Shown: piece by piece, positions 52,927 through 61,988 of the stretch | Layout: each line of letters opens with the position of its first letter | Position numbering within the stretch: the stretch's first letter is position 1 | Assembly: GCA_934130005.1 (NCBI GenBank) | Contig: CAKOXD010000004.1 | Span: 40,297-104,296 of the forward strand | Direction: 5' to 3' | Length of the DNA stretch: 64,000 bases | Source of the DNA: an uncultured Bacilli bacterium | GTDB lineage: Bacteria; Bacillota_I; Bacilli_A; RF39; UBA660 | The notes under the pieces: model-generated | Seen by the model: the letters and a program-made list of their open reading frames with translations, nothing else | Databases searched by the model: none | What the model was told of the DNA's origin: nothing | Made by a program: the position numbers and the translations under genes

Positions 52927-53833
52927 TCATCTTTAATAATTCTAATTTTAATTTATCATATGCTTTAGTTTCAATATTTGCTTTTTTCTTTAATTTTTCA
53001 AATTCATTATTCATAAATGTAAATTCATCTATCGCACTCATTGCATGATCTGATATACACATTTTTCCTATAAAATTAGAAAACATAAATCTATAAATAA
53101 AAGCACATAAATTCTTTTTATTAACACAGTTTTCATATTCACCTTTAGGAAGTATTTCATATCCTAATTTTTTAAGAACATCATATCCTTCGATAATAGC
53201 ATCCATAATTAATAAAGAATATTCTTTATTTTTTTTTAATAATTTTAAATTACCATTTACTTTATAACTTGCAAATACTAGAGGTAAAACAGCACAAGCA
53301 TGTGTTTTAAGATAATCATTCATTTTATTTTCTATAATTACTTTTATCTTTGTTTTTTTAAAAATTGAATTTATAAATTCATTGCTTATATCTTTTCCAT
53401 CTACTCTTCCAATTTCAATTTTATTTAGACAAATTGAATCTATATACCCATCACACTTCTTACCTGCAGCCATAAAAAATGCGAATAATATGTTTTTATC
53501 TTCTATATTCATATATTTTTCTACAGACATATTATTACCAACAAATACTATGTTTTTACTATTATTATTTTTGATAATTGGAACAATACTATCTAAAGAT
53601 GAAAATCTTGATACAATAAATATTACATCATAAATATCATTTTTTTCTAATTTATCTATTACATTAAAATGATCAACTGTTTTTTTCCATAATTTATGTT
53701 TTATAACAAGCCCATTATTTTTTAAATTTTCATAGGTCTTATTTCTTGCTAAAATAGTTATATCATTACCTTTTTTTATAGAATGTGCTAAATTTGACCC
53801 AAGTACACCAGCACCTATTATTAATATTCTCAT
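52916..53833 (-). CDS. Ketopantoate reductase-like oxidoreductase (ApbA/PanE family)
   Basis: A 305-residue protein with an N-terminal Rossmann fold (RILIIGAGVLGSNLAHSIK, ILARNKTYENLKNNGLVI) and a C-terminal helical domain. The conserved Lys and Glu of true ketopantoate reductases cannot be placed with confidence, so another 2-hydroxyacid substrate is possible. The start is ATG 53833 behind GGGAGTGA. It follows the MATE-like gene by 15 nt and is probably in one operon with it. Confidence 0.75.
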   Translation of the reverse strand: MRILIIGAGVLGSNLAHSIKKGNDITILARNKTYENLKNNGLVIKHKLWKKTVDHFNVIDKLEKNDIYDVIFIVSRFSSLDSIVPIIKNNNSKNIVFVGNNMSVEKYMNIEDKNILFAFFMAAGKKCDGYIDSICLNKIEIGRVDGKDISNEFINSIFKKTKIKVIIENKMNDYLKTHACAVLPLVFASYKVNGNLKLLKKNKEYSLLIMDAIIEGYDVLKKLGYEILPKGEYENCVNKKNLCAFIYRFMFSNFIGKMCISDHAMSAIDEFTFMNNEFEKLKKKANIETKAYDKLKLELLKMNKR

Positions 53834-53848
53834 TTTAATCACTCCCTC

Positions 53849-55042
53849 TTATACAAATTTTTTTCTAGTAATTACACCTTCCTTATCAACATTATAATTT
53901 AACTTAAAAAATATACTAACAGAAATAAATTGATATATTGATGAACAAGCTTGTCCGATACCCGTACAAAATGGTGTTTTTAAAATTGAAAGTATCATTC
54001 TTAAAATAGAAGAAGCTAATTTATTTGATGTAGTTTTAAATGCAGACCATTCTAATTGTAAATAACATGTTTTTATTCTATATATAGGATATATCATAAA
54101 ATTAATAACTTCAAAACCAAAATAAATTATCGTAATTTTAAAATTTAAATCAAAAAATCTATATAAAATAATAAACATAAATATACTTGTTAAAAATAAC
54201 ATACCTAGTAATTTATAAGCATTATTTCTATGATATTTATAATTAAAATTTTTTTTACTAATATCAATAGTTGCTGCTGTAGCTACTGAATATGCAGTAT
54301 CCCATTGTGTATCTGTTATAAGTGCAACAAAAGTAAGTGCATTTGCGAATTCTTTTCCATATTCTAATGCATTACTTAATCCAAATAAAAATACCAAAAA
54401 AAATGTAATATTATTAAATAATTCTACTGAATCATATTTTATACATTTAATTAAATCTAATTGTAATTTAAATTTATTACTATTTTTTATATAAATATAT
54501 ATAGTAAATAAAAACAATGGAATTAATGTTGTTGTAACTATAATAATTTGATTTTTAGTTATTAAAGATGTTCCAATTAATAATATAAAATTTAATAAAT
54601 TAAATATTAAGGAATATTTATTTGCTAATTTATTTTTTTCTTCATAATATAGTTTATCTAAAACAATTGAAAATTCTAAACAAATAAATAGTTGTAACAC
54701 GGAATATATAGCAAATACTTTATATGTATTAATATCCATATTCATAAATCTTATATAATCATCTATATTAATTAATATAGTAGAAAAAATAATAATTGAA
54801 AAAATAGTACCAATAATCATACCTGACATCACAGCATTTTTATTATTATCTTTTTCTTTACTTATGTTTGCACCAGTAGAAAATACTGATTTTAATATAT
54901 AATATATAAATTGTAATGGATAAGTTAAGGTAAAAGTATTAATTAAATTACTATCAACTATTATTCCAAGTAAAAACCAAGAAATAATTGGTATAAATGA
55001 CAATAGTGATAAATCAAAACTTATTTTTAATAATCTTTTCAT
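53849..55042 (-). CDS. MATE-like polytopic membrane protein
   Basis: A 397-residue membrane protein with about 11-12 helices. The start RLLKISFDLSLLSFIPIISWFLLG and the paired halves look like MATE or related flippase-type transporters, with weak motif conservation. A cysteine-containing stretch (TPFCTGIGQACSSIYQF) is unusual. The start lacks a clear SD and lies 16 nt after the HAD gene, so coupling is likely. A second MATE-like protein is at 58882. Confidence 0.6.
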   Translation of the reverse strand: MKRLLKISFDLSLLSFIPIISWFLLGIIVDSNLINTFTLTYPLQFIYYILKSVFSTGANISKEKDNNKNAVMSGMIIGTIFSIIIFSTILINIDDYIRFMNMDINTYKVFAIYSVLQLFICLEFSIVLDKLYYEEKNKLANKYSLIFNLLNFILLIGTSLITKNQIIIVTTTLIPLFLFTIYIYIKNSNKFKLQLDLIKCIKYDSVELFNNITFFLVFLFGLSNALEYGKEFANALTFVALITDTQWDTAYSVATAATIDISKKNFNYKYHRNNAYKLLGMLFLTSIFMFIILYRFFDLNFKITIIYFGFEVINFMIYPIYRIKTCYLQLEWSAFKTTSNKLASSILRMILSILKTPFCTGIGQACSSIYQFISVSIFFKLNYNVDKEGVITRKKFV

Positions 55043-55057
55043 ACTTTAAAATTCTAC

Positions 55058-55528
55058 TTATTCTGTAAAGGAACTAGGATGATATGCAGTTATTCCCATT
55101 TCTTCTGCTTTCCTTAAAACATCTATCCTATCATCTACAAATACTACATCTTTAATATCTAAATTATAATGTTTACAATATTCAACTATAACTTCAGGCT
55201 TTAACATTGTGGAACAAATAAAAAATATATTTTCTCTTTTTATATTTGGAAAATATTTATTTAACCATAAATATTTTTGATCAATTTCAGTATTTGTTGT
55301 TACTGCTCCCAAAATAAATATTTTATCACTATCAAGGTTTTCAATTATATTTTGCATTGTCTTAAGTGGTCTTGCCTTATAAAATAAATTATTAAATAAT
55401 AAATCTTCTAATGATTGACACCCTAATAAAGAACATCCTCCACCATATAATTTATCATCATATCTATATTCAGATAGTGTACCATCAACATCAAAAAAAA
55501 CATATTTTTCTTTTAATTTTTCAATCAT
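55058..55528 (-). CDS. Small HAD-like hydrolase
   Basis: A 156-residue HAD protein with VFFDVDGTLSEYRYDD (nucleophile Asp and the +2 Asp), FILGAVTTNTEID, a Lys before PEVIVEYC, and VVFVDDRIDVLRKAEEMGI. It lacks a large cap domain. The substrate is unknown. It starts the HAD / MATE-like / PanE-like gene run, behind AGGGG. Confidence 0.78.
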   Translation of the reverse strand: MIEKLKEKYVFFDVDGTLSEYRYDDKLYGGGCSLLGCQSLEDLLFNNLFYKARPLKTMQNIIENLDSDKIFILGAVTTNTEIDQKYLWLNKYFPNIKRENIFFICSTMLKPEVIVEYCKHYNLDIKDVVFVDDRIDVLRKAEEMGITAYHPSSFTE

Positions 55529-55654
55529 ACTTATTACCCCTAACGTTACAATTAAAATCTAGAATAATTATACTATATTTTTAAATATTTTCATATATTT
55601 AACTTAAAAACGTTAAATAAATATACTTTATTTAACATTTATAATATTATTTTA

Positions 55655-55905
55655 AATTATAAATCTGGAAATAAATCATATAAATTATATCCTAATAAAT
55701 CAACAAAATATTTTTTTAATTTAGTGGAGAACATATTACTACATCATAATTAATCTTTTTTATTTTTGCTTTTAATTCTTCAGCTTGGTTAATCCCTTTT
55801 TCTGTTAAATCTTCATCTTTATTATTATATTGTTTTAATGCATTATGAGGTACTTCTCCATGTCTAATTATATATACTTTCCCTTTTCTTATATATTTAC
55901 TTAAC
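55655..55905 (-). pseudogene. Remnant of a histidine phosphatase (phosphoglycerate mutase family)
   Basis: A frame without start codon reads KGKVYIIRHGEVPHNALK, then DLTEKGINQAEELKAKI and VVICSPL, and stops at a TAA at 55716. These are the N-terminal RHG motif and first helices of the family; the catalytic remainder is gone. The following bases, in another frame, give a short tail ending YNLYDLFPDL that belongs to something else, so a deletion joined two gene ends. The 5' end overlaps the stop of the EEP gene. Confidence 0.75.
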
Positions 55906-56688
55906 AGTTATTATTACAGGTCTATGATCTGATCCTTCTTTCATCATATCATCCTGTTTAATAATATTATATTCATAATTGGCTTTTTTTTGTTTTTCTA
56001 CAAATGCAAAATCAACATTTACTTGTTCCTTTGTCCCATAACCATGCCAAGAATTATCATTTATATTAAATTTTGAGTTTCTTGAAATAGTTATATAATT
56101 ATTATTTTTTTTCAATATATTGTAAACTTCTGACATATGTGAAACCATATTCATATCTCCTACAATAAGCTTATAATCGGCATCAATTTCATCCATATAA
56201 TTTAATGATTTAACTGTACCATTAATTTTTCCATCCGTTGAAATATAGTCTGTATGAATACATCCAATTAAATATGTTTTTTTATTATAATTAAAATTAA
56301 CAAATACTGTTGTTCTATAATCACTCATGTCATAATCAATAATTTGTTCTTCAATATTTTTATATTCTTCATCTTTACCATGTGGAAGACAAAATACCTT
56401 ATTTATTTTTATATTATTATCATTTTTTAGTGCAATTATATTATATTGGTCAATAGAATCTGTCTTCATTGGAAATTTTTTTAATATATTAAATTCATTT
56501 TCCTTTGCAATTCTTTCAATCAAGTTCATATTATTTTCATTAACTTCTTGAAAACACAATACTTTTATATTGTCATCTTTTAATATTTTAGTTAAATTAA
56601 TATATAAATTTTCTTGTCTTATATTCCATTTTGGAATAGGCTTTTTTGTTTCTTTCACACCATATACATTATAACTTAAAATTTTCAT
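55897..56688 (-). CDS. Endonuclease/exonuclease/phosphatase (EEP) family protein
   Basis: A 263-residue protein with the DNase I-like fold: KILSYNVYGV at the start, CFQEVNENN with the metal-binding Glu, IGCIHTDYI, LIVGDMNMVSH, and GSDHRPVIITV at the end. The family includes nucleases and phosphodiesterases for lipids or nucleotides; the substrate is unknown. There is no signal peptide. The start follows AGGAGAAT. Confidence 0.88.
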   Translation of the reverse strand: MKILSYNVYGVKETKKPIPKWNIRQENLYINLTKILKDDNIKVLCFQEVNENNMNLIERIAKENEFNILKKFPMKTDSIDQYNIIALKNDNNIKINKVFCLPHGKDEEYKNIEEQIIDYDMSDYRTTVFVNFNYNKKTYLIGCIHTDYISTDGKINGTVKSLNYMDEIDADYKLIVGDMNMVSHMSEVYNILKKNNNYITISRNSKFNINDNSWHGYGTKEQVNVDFAFVEKQKKANYEYNIIKQDDMMKEGSDHRPVIITVK

Positions 56689-56725
56689 AATTATTCTCCT
56701 AACATTTTAGATAAATTTATATCAA

Positions 56726-57421
56726 TTAAGTATAAATATAATTATAATATTTATATAATAAATCACAATTTTCTCTTACATAATTAAAATTATTTTCTAT
56801 TAAATATTTTAGTATTTTATCTGCCGAAATACTATTTTGATATTGTAATATCTTTATTTTATAAGGTTCAATAATTTTATTAGAATAAGTATGCATATTC
56901 CAATATTCCATTTTATCATCATTTAAATTACTATTGTATTTATAAATATTTTTTAAAATTTTCTTAGGAAATGATTGCCTTTTTACTTCATCAATATCAT
57001 TAAAATCATAATCAATATTTTCTTCTAAATTTAATACAAGATAACAACTATTATCTAAAATTTTTTTTAGATTATTACATGCATTAATAAATTTTTTATT
57101 ACTTTTATAATAAAAATTAAAAATTACATCATATATAAATTTTGGAAAATAAGACTGCTTCATAAAATAAGCACCTAATCTATAAATATACTTGTTCTTT
57201 GGTCTAGACATTAACCATTTAAGCCATACATCCATTATAATTAACGCATTTTTTTCTCCTATAGTAAAAAATACTTTTTTTGTCTGTTCAATTCCTTTTG
57301 AATTTTCTCCAATTCTAGGTTCCAATCCTTTTTTTAATATATTATCTATATTATTTTTATTAGTATAATGCAAAAAAATATTTTCTAAATTTACTTCATT
57401 AATATCTACAACATTTTTCAT
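56726..57421 (-). CDS. Possible ADP-ribosyltransferase-fold protein, 231 residues
   Basis: The N-terminal segment (IFLHYTNKNNIDNILKKGLEPRIGENSKG, then KKVFFTIGEKNALIIMD) has the pattern H-Y-T ... IL-GL-P that is frequent in ADP-ribosyltransferase-like folds. This is inference from the motif only. The C-terminal part is Lys/Asn/Tyr-rich and helical. There is no signal peptide. The SD is GGTGATAT. It is 37 nt upstream of the EEP gene on the same strand. It could instead be an unrelated housekeeping protein. Confidence 0.4.
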   Translation of the reverse strand: MKNVVDINEVNLENIFLHYTNKNNIDNILKKGLEPRIGENSKGIEQTKKVFFTIGEKNALIIMDVWLKWLMSRPKNKYIYRLGAYFMKQSYFPKFIYDVIFNFYYKSNKKFINACNNLKKILDNSCYLVLNLEENIDYDFNDIDEVKRQSFPKKILKNIYKYNSNLNDDKMEYWNMHTYSNKIIEPYKIKILQYQNSISADKILKYLIENNFNYVRENCDLLYKYYNYIYT

Positions 57422-57612
57422 TTATATCACCAATTTTTATATAATTTAATATTTTATTTAACAAAATATTATTAAACTACATCCACTCTTATTCTCACAA
57501 ATCATTTTCATTTTATAAAAACTAAAATAATTATACAATAAATCTTTATTTTTTTCTATATTCTATATAATAACTATATATATAATATCAAAAAAATTAG
57601 TTATATTTCAAA

Positions 57613-58260
57613 CTAATTTAAAATACTATCTGTAAAAGCTTTTATTTCACTCGAAGAAGCATTAGAAGAAAATCTTTGACCGTCTTTCCAATTTCCACTT
57701 TTAGTTAAATCTTCTAATACTTTTCCACTATTACCTATACCAGAAGATGATGAAGTACAAAATGGAATAACAGTTTTACCACTAAAATCATTAGCTTTAA
57801 CAAAAGTATTAACAGGCCAAGCTGCTACTCCCCACCATATAGGATATCCAATTAAAACAGTATCATATCCATCAAAATTCTCCACTTTAGTATTTTTTAA
57901 TTCTACATTTCTTAATGATTCATTGGAATGTTCTTTAGATACTCTTGATTCACTATTTGTCCAATCTAAATCATCACTAGTATATTCCTCTTTAGGTTCT
58001 ATTTCAAAAATATCTGCATTTAGATTACTTGCTATTTCTTTTGCAATTTTTTCTGTATGATTTTGTGCAGAATAATAAACTACTAAAATTTTTTTACTAC
58101 TTAAACTATTACTATTAGAATTATTATTATCTTTATTAGAATTTATATTACTTTGATTATCTCCTTTTATTTTATTATTATTTCGAACTGTAAAATATAT
58201 TAAAAATCCCACAGAAATAACTACCACAAATATAATCGCTATTAATATATCTTTTTTCAT
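57613..58260 (-). CDS. Membrane-anchored flavodoxin-like protein
   Basis: A 215-residue protein with an N-terminal helix (residues 5-22), a Ser/Asn-rich linker and a flavodoxin domain from residue 56: ILVVYYSAQNHTEKIA (FMN phosphate loop), YPIWWGVAAWPVNTFV and CTSSSSGIGNSG. Family members are electron carriers or NAD(P)H-quinone type reductases. It follows the aldo/keto reductase remnant by 12 nt, a pairing common in Firmicutes operons. The start follows AAGGAGAG. Confidence 0.85.
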   Translation of the reverse strand: MKKDILIAIIFVVVISVGFLIYFTVRNNNKIKGDNQSNINSNKDNNNSNSNSLSSKKILVVYYSAQNHTEKIAKEIASNLNADIFEIEPKEEYTSDDLDWTNSESRVSKEHSNESLRNVELKNTKVENFDGYDTVLIGYPIWWGVAAWPVNTFVKANDFSGKTVIPFCTSSSSGIGNSGKVLEDLTKSGNWKDGQRFSSNASSSEIKAFTDSILN

Positions 58261-58272
58261 TGCAATCTCTCC

Positions 58273-58839
58273 TTACCAATTTTTCTTGTCATTACGACAA
58301 TCTTCATTTTCTCTTCTTGATTTTACAATACTATCAAACCATTCAACCATTTTAGGATCTTGATGATTAAAAAATAAACTATTATTTGTATCTAATTTAT
58401 TAATTTCTTTCATATCATCTTCTGATAATTTGAAATCAAAAACATTAAAATTCTCTTCCATTCTATCTTTATGAGTTGATTTACAAGCTATAACAACACC
58501 TCTTTCAATTAACCATCTAAGCATTACTTGGGCAGATGTTTTATTATATTTTTTACCAATATTTACTAATACTTCATTAGTAAACAAACCATTTCTTCCT
58601 TCTCCAAATGGAGACCAAGCTTCCATCTTTACTCCATATTTTTTCATATTTTCTTGTGCTAAAACCTGTAAATTTAAAGGATTTACTTCTACTTGGTTAA
58701 TAGCTGGTACTACTTTTCTTCCAAATAAACAAATATCTGTTAATCTGTCTGGATAAAAATTAGATACCCCAATAGCCTTTATCCTTCCTTCTTCGTATAA
58801 TTCTTCTAAAGCTTTATAAGCGCCATAATAATCAGAAAT
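58273..58839 (-). pseudogene. Aldo/keto reductase, N-terminal third deleted
   Basis: The frame reads DYYGAYKALEELYEEGRIKA, IGVSNFYPDRLTD and AINQVEVNPL, then AWSPFGEGRNGLF and the C-terminal SAQVMLRWLIERGVV. These are the last two thirds of an aldo/keto reductase. A TAA lies two codons before the match, and the first 110 or so residues, with the catalytic Asp, Tyr and Lys, are missing. An internal ATG at 58647 could give only 124 residues. The gene is therefore broken, with its downstream flavodoxin neighbour intact. Confidence 0.85.
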
Positions 58840-58881
58840 TTATAAAATAACATTTTTATTTTAAAATTTTAAATTTTCTAT

Positions 58882-60066
58882 TTAATTAACCTTCCTATTA
58901 ATATTAAATCCTAATTTATAAAATTTACTTCTAATATAAAAATCCACAAAACTTGCTATACCAAAAATATATATACATATTGGTGTTTTTAAAAATAATA
59001 AACATAATAAAATCCTTGCTATTACACCAATTATTGATCCGACTAAAATGATTTTAGGTTTACCTTGTATTACACATATTGCCTTATAAGACTCATAAAA
59101 AAATAATCCAAATACTGTACAACAATACAATAAAATATAAGGAAAACATTCTTCAATAGGTAAACTTCCATGTTGAATAATTAATGTAATAAAAGAAAGT
59201 ACAAAATTTATTATTAATACTATTAAAAAACATTTTTTCATATATTCTTTTAATAAATTAAATTGTTTATTTTTATCTTTTTCTTCTGGAATTTTAATCA
59301 TTAAAGCTGCACTATAAGCATTAGTAATTATCTCTAGATTTAAACAAACTCCATAACATATAGAATGTATAGCATAATTCTTTTCCCCCATATAACTTGC
59401 TAAAACACCATATACAAGTATAAATATTCTTGATAATAATCTTTCAAGAGATAATGTTACTCCATATTTTTTTATATTAGATAAATCTTCTTTTGTTATT
59501 TTTTCATATTTCAAATCAAATTTAATAGATAAATAAATTATATTAATTATATGTGCAAGTATTGTGGCAACATATAACATAATTAAACTTTTAGTAAAAA
59601 TAAATGCTATAGAATCAAATAATATCAATAAAATATAAAATAATACTAGACTATTTCTATATAATTTTAAATTATTTTTAAGTCTTACTATTTCAAAAAA
59701 TCCACTATCTATGAGTTCAATAGGAAGATAAATAACATATACAATAAGTAAATTAGATAATAATTGTTTTTGGGCTACACTTATATCAAATAAATTTATA
59801 AATAAATCTTTTGTAAGAAAAATAAATATACCTACTATAATACTAACTATTCCGGTAATAGCTAAATATGAAAATTCTCTTTTTCTTATTACTCTATATG
59901 TATATGTTCCAATCTCTCCTAAAGATTTAGCAAGTAAATTAATTGAAAATAAACTACTACAAACAATAATTGCATCTATACTAATTTTATTATTAAAAAA
60001 TGAATCAACACTTTCTGCTAAACTCATAAATATAAAACTTATTAATATTGAAATAAATTCACCCAT
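58882..60066 (-). CDS. MATE-family efflux-like membrane protein
   Basis: A 394-residue protein with about 11-12 helices. ESVDSFFNNKISIDAIIVCSS near the start and the two-fold arrangement agree with the MATE/polysaccharide flippase clan. It lacks the first one or two helices of full MATE proteins (about 450 residues), so it is short for the family. The start follows AAGGTGG. It runs alone on the minus strand upstream of the aldo/keto reductase remnant. The substrate is unknown. Confidence 0.7.
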   Translation of the reverse strand: MGEFISILISFIFMSLAESVDSFFNNKISIDAIIVCSSLFSINLLAKSLGEIGTYTYRVIRKREFSYLAITGIVSIIVGIFIFLTKDLFINLFDISVAQKQLLSNLLIVYVIYLPIELIDSGFFEIVRLKNNLKLYRNSLVLFYILLILFDSIAFIFTKSLIMLYVATILAHIINIIYLSIKFDLKYEKITKEDLSNIKKYGVTLSLERLLSRIFILVYGVLASYMGEKNYAIHSICYGVCLNLEIITNAYSAALMIKIPEEKDKNKQFNLLKEYMKKCFLIVLIINFVLSFITLIIQHGSLPIEECFPYILLYCCTVFGLFFYESYKAICVIQGKPKIILVGSIIGVIARILLCLLFLKTPICIYIFGIASFVDFYIRSKFYKLGFNINRKVN

Positions 60067-60133
60067 CTTACCACCTTATTAATTATATCATATAAGTATT
60101 AAAAAAAGATTCAATTTATTATTTATAATTATT

Positions 60134-60898
60134 TTATCTCTTATTTATATGAGCAGTTATAATTGTATAACTATATGAATTAATTGTTATTATTATATCA
60201 TTAACTTCACAATACCAATTTTTACCTTTTTTATAAATTAAGCAATCTTTACTTAATATTTTATTTTTTAAATATTTAACAACATCACACTTTAAATTTA
60301 AATTTTTTGATATTCTATCATATCCCATTTTTGTTGTATGAATTTTAGAGATATTTTTTATAAGACTACAATATAAAAAACAATTTTTTTCATGAGAATA
60401 TATAACACCTATAGATTGTAAATAAGAATATATTATTACACTTCCAACAAATTTCATTTTTCTTGATTTTAAATCTTTTGATATCATATCCGATATTATA
60501 TTAGTAGTTTTATTATTTTCATATATAATTTTATCTTCAGTAAATCTTTTTAAATAATTATAAAAAGACCCATACTCTTCTACAATACTTTTAAATATTT
60601 TACTATTTTGAATACTTGATATTATTTTCCTTTTATTTCTAATAATACCTTTATCATTTAATAACTCGTTTATTTTCTTATCATCATAATTACATATTTT
60701 ATCTAAATCAAAATCATCATATGCTTTTTTAAAATTTTCTCTTTTATTTAATACACATTCAAAAGAAAGACCTGCTTGAAAAGATTCAAGCAATAACATT
60801 TCTAATAAATATTTATCACTAAAATTTGGTTGACACCATTCATTATCATGATACTCAATATACTTTTGATTATTTAAATTACACCACTTGCATCTCAT
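60134..60898 (-). CDS. tag: DNA-3-methyladenine glycosylase I fused to a DUF3781 domain
   Basis: A 254-residue two-part protein. Residues 1-185 are Tag, which excises 3-methyladenine: CKWCNL and YHDNEW (zinc Cys and His), ESFQAGLSFECVLNKRENF, and GVIYSHEKNC with the second zinc His and Cys. Residues about 186-254 match DUF3781 (HTTKMGYDRISKNL, YKKGKNWYCEVND, ITINSYSYTIITAH). Tag is normally about 190 residues, so the fusion is unusual. The start follows GAGGTAAT. Confidence 0.85.
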   Translation of the reverse strand: MRCKWCNLNNQKYIEYHDNEWCQPNFSDKYLLEMLLLESFQAGLSFECVLNKRENFKKAYDDFDLDKICNYDDKKINELLNDKGIIRNKRKIISSIQNSKIFKSIVEEYGSFYNYLKRFTEDKIIYENNKTTNIISDMISKDLKSRKMKFVGSVIIYSYLQSIGVIYSHEKNCFLYCSLIKNISKIHTTKMGYDRISKNLNLKCDVVKYLKNKILSKDCLIYKKGKNWYCEVNDIIITINSYSYTIITAHINKR

Positions 60899-60925
60899 AT
60901 AATTACCTCATAAATAGTATAACAT

Positions 60926-60953
60926 AAAAAAATACTAAGTAAAACTTAGTATT
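60926..60953 (-). terminator. Terminator at the end of the second DUF3592 gene
   Basis: AATACTAAGT/ACTTAGTATT, a 10-bp stem with a 3-nt loop, and Ts on the minus strand. Confidence 0.75.
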
Positions 60954-61494
60954 AAATTATAAATAAGATTATTGCACCTATTAAAGATATTAAACTAAAT
61001 ATTAATATTAAATTATAAACTTTACTTGGTTTAATAAATCTTTCAACATAACTTTCATGTGGATTTGATGGATTATAAAAAACATTAACTTCACTGCCAA
61101 CTTTGTATAAAGTAGTTAATGGATTCTTTCTATAATTAACAAAACCATTATTTAATATATTAATTATAAGTGTTTCTGGTAATTCTTTGCTTTCATTTAA
61201 ATTACTAGTAATAGCACTATCATTATCACTAAAATTATTAGTTACAGTTTTTTTTACTATTTTTCTAAATCTAGGACCTGTAACTCTATATTTTGTATCA
61301 TTAACAGTATATTCTACTATAGGAAACTTAACTCCATTATAATTAACACTTGAATATCTAATTACATTACCTATCACTTTTTTTATACATCTTTTATCTT
61401 TATTTACTTTTTTTATATAACTAAAATAATAAACAATGAACAAAATAATAGAAAAAGCCAATAAATAAAATCCAAAAAATAAAGTTATATTCAT
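60952..61494 (-). CDS. DUF3592-like membrane protein
   Basis: A 180-residue protein with helices at residues 3-24 and 158-178 and an extracytoplasmic beta domain between them (VKFPIVEYTVNDTKYRVTGPRF, VGSEVNVFYNPSNPHESYVERF). The NPSNPHESYVE ending is the typical DUF3592 motif. The start is set at ATG 61494; a TTG 12 nt upstream is the alternative. It touches the stop of the lipoprotein gene, so the two are co-translated. Function unknown. Confidence 0.75.
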   Translation of the reverse strand: MNITLFFGFYLLAFSIILFIVYYFSYIKKVNKDKRCIKKVIGNVIRYSSVNYNGVKFPIVEYTVNDTKYRVTGPRFRKIVKKTVTNNFSDNDSAITSNLNESKELPETLIINILNNGFVNYRKNPLTTLYKVGSEVNVFYNPSNPHESYVERFIKPSKVYNLILIFSLISLIGAIILFII

Positions 61495-61495
61495 A

Positions 61496-61957
61496 TTAAT
61501 ACCCAATTTCCTTTATAAATTTTTTTACTTCATTTTTATATTTATCTTCTACTCTAACATATAATAATGTGTTATCTATTCTAGATAAATCCATATAATA
61601 TCCATTACTTGTTAAACTATATTTTGTATATTTTTTTAAATTTACTTTTGATTCAGTAGATGTTAATCCTTTATAAGTTTCAAATGTAACCTTATTTTGA
61701 TTAAACATAAGAGTTGCTGCATCACTATCTTTTAAAATATAAAATTCGATTTGATATTTATCAGCTTTTTTAGCTACTGTTGCCTTATCAATTGAAGGAG
61801 TATCTTTAAATTGTGTAGTAACATCATATGTTTCAAAACCACTATCTTTAGCACTTTCTATAAATTTATCTGTAGTAATTGCTTTTTTACTAGAACATCC
61901 CGTTAATATAATTAAAACAAAACTCATTAAAAATAAATTAAATACTTTCTTTTTCAT
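61496..61957 (-). CDS. Small lipoprotein
   Basis: A 153-residue protein with a lipoprotein signal (KKKVFNLFLMSFVLIILTGC, lipobox LTGC) and a soluble domain with FETYDVTTQFKDTPSIDK and FYILKDSDAATLMFNQN. It is exported and attached to the membrane by Cys21. The fold and function are not recognised. It is read with the DUF3592 protein that follows, so both probably serve at the cell surface. The start follows GGAGG. Confidence 0.75.
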   Translation of the reverse strand: MKKKVFNLFLMSFVLIILTGCSSKKAITTDKFIESAKDSGFETYDVTTQFKDTPSIDKATVAKKADKYQIEFYILKDSDAATLMFNQNKVTFETYKGLTSTESKVNLKKYTKYSLTSNGYYMDLSRIDNTLLYVRVEDKYKNEVKKFIKEIGY

Positions 61958-61988
61958 ATTTTAACCTCCACCTTTATTATATCACACA

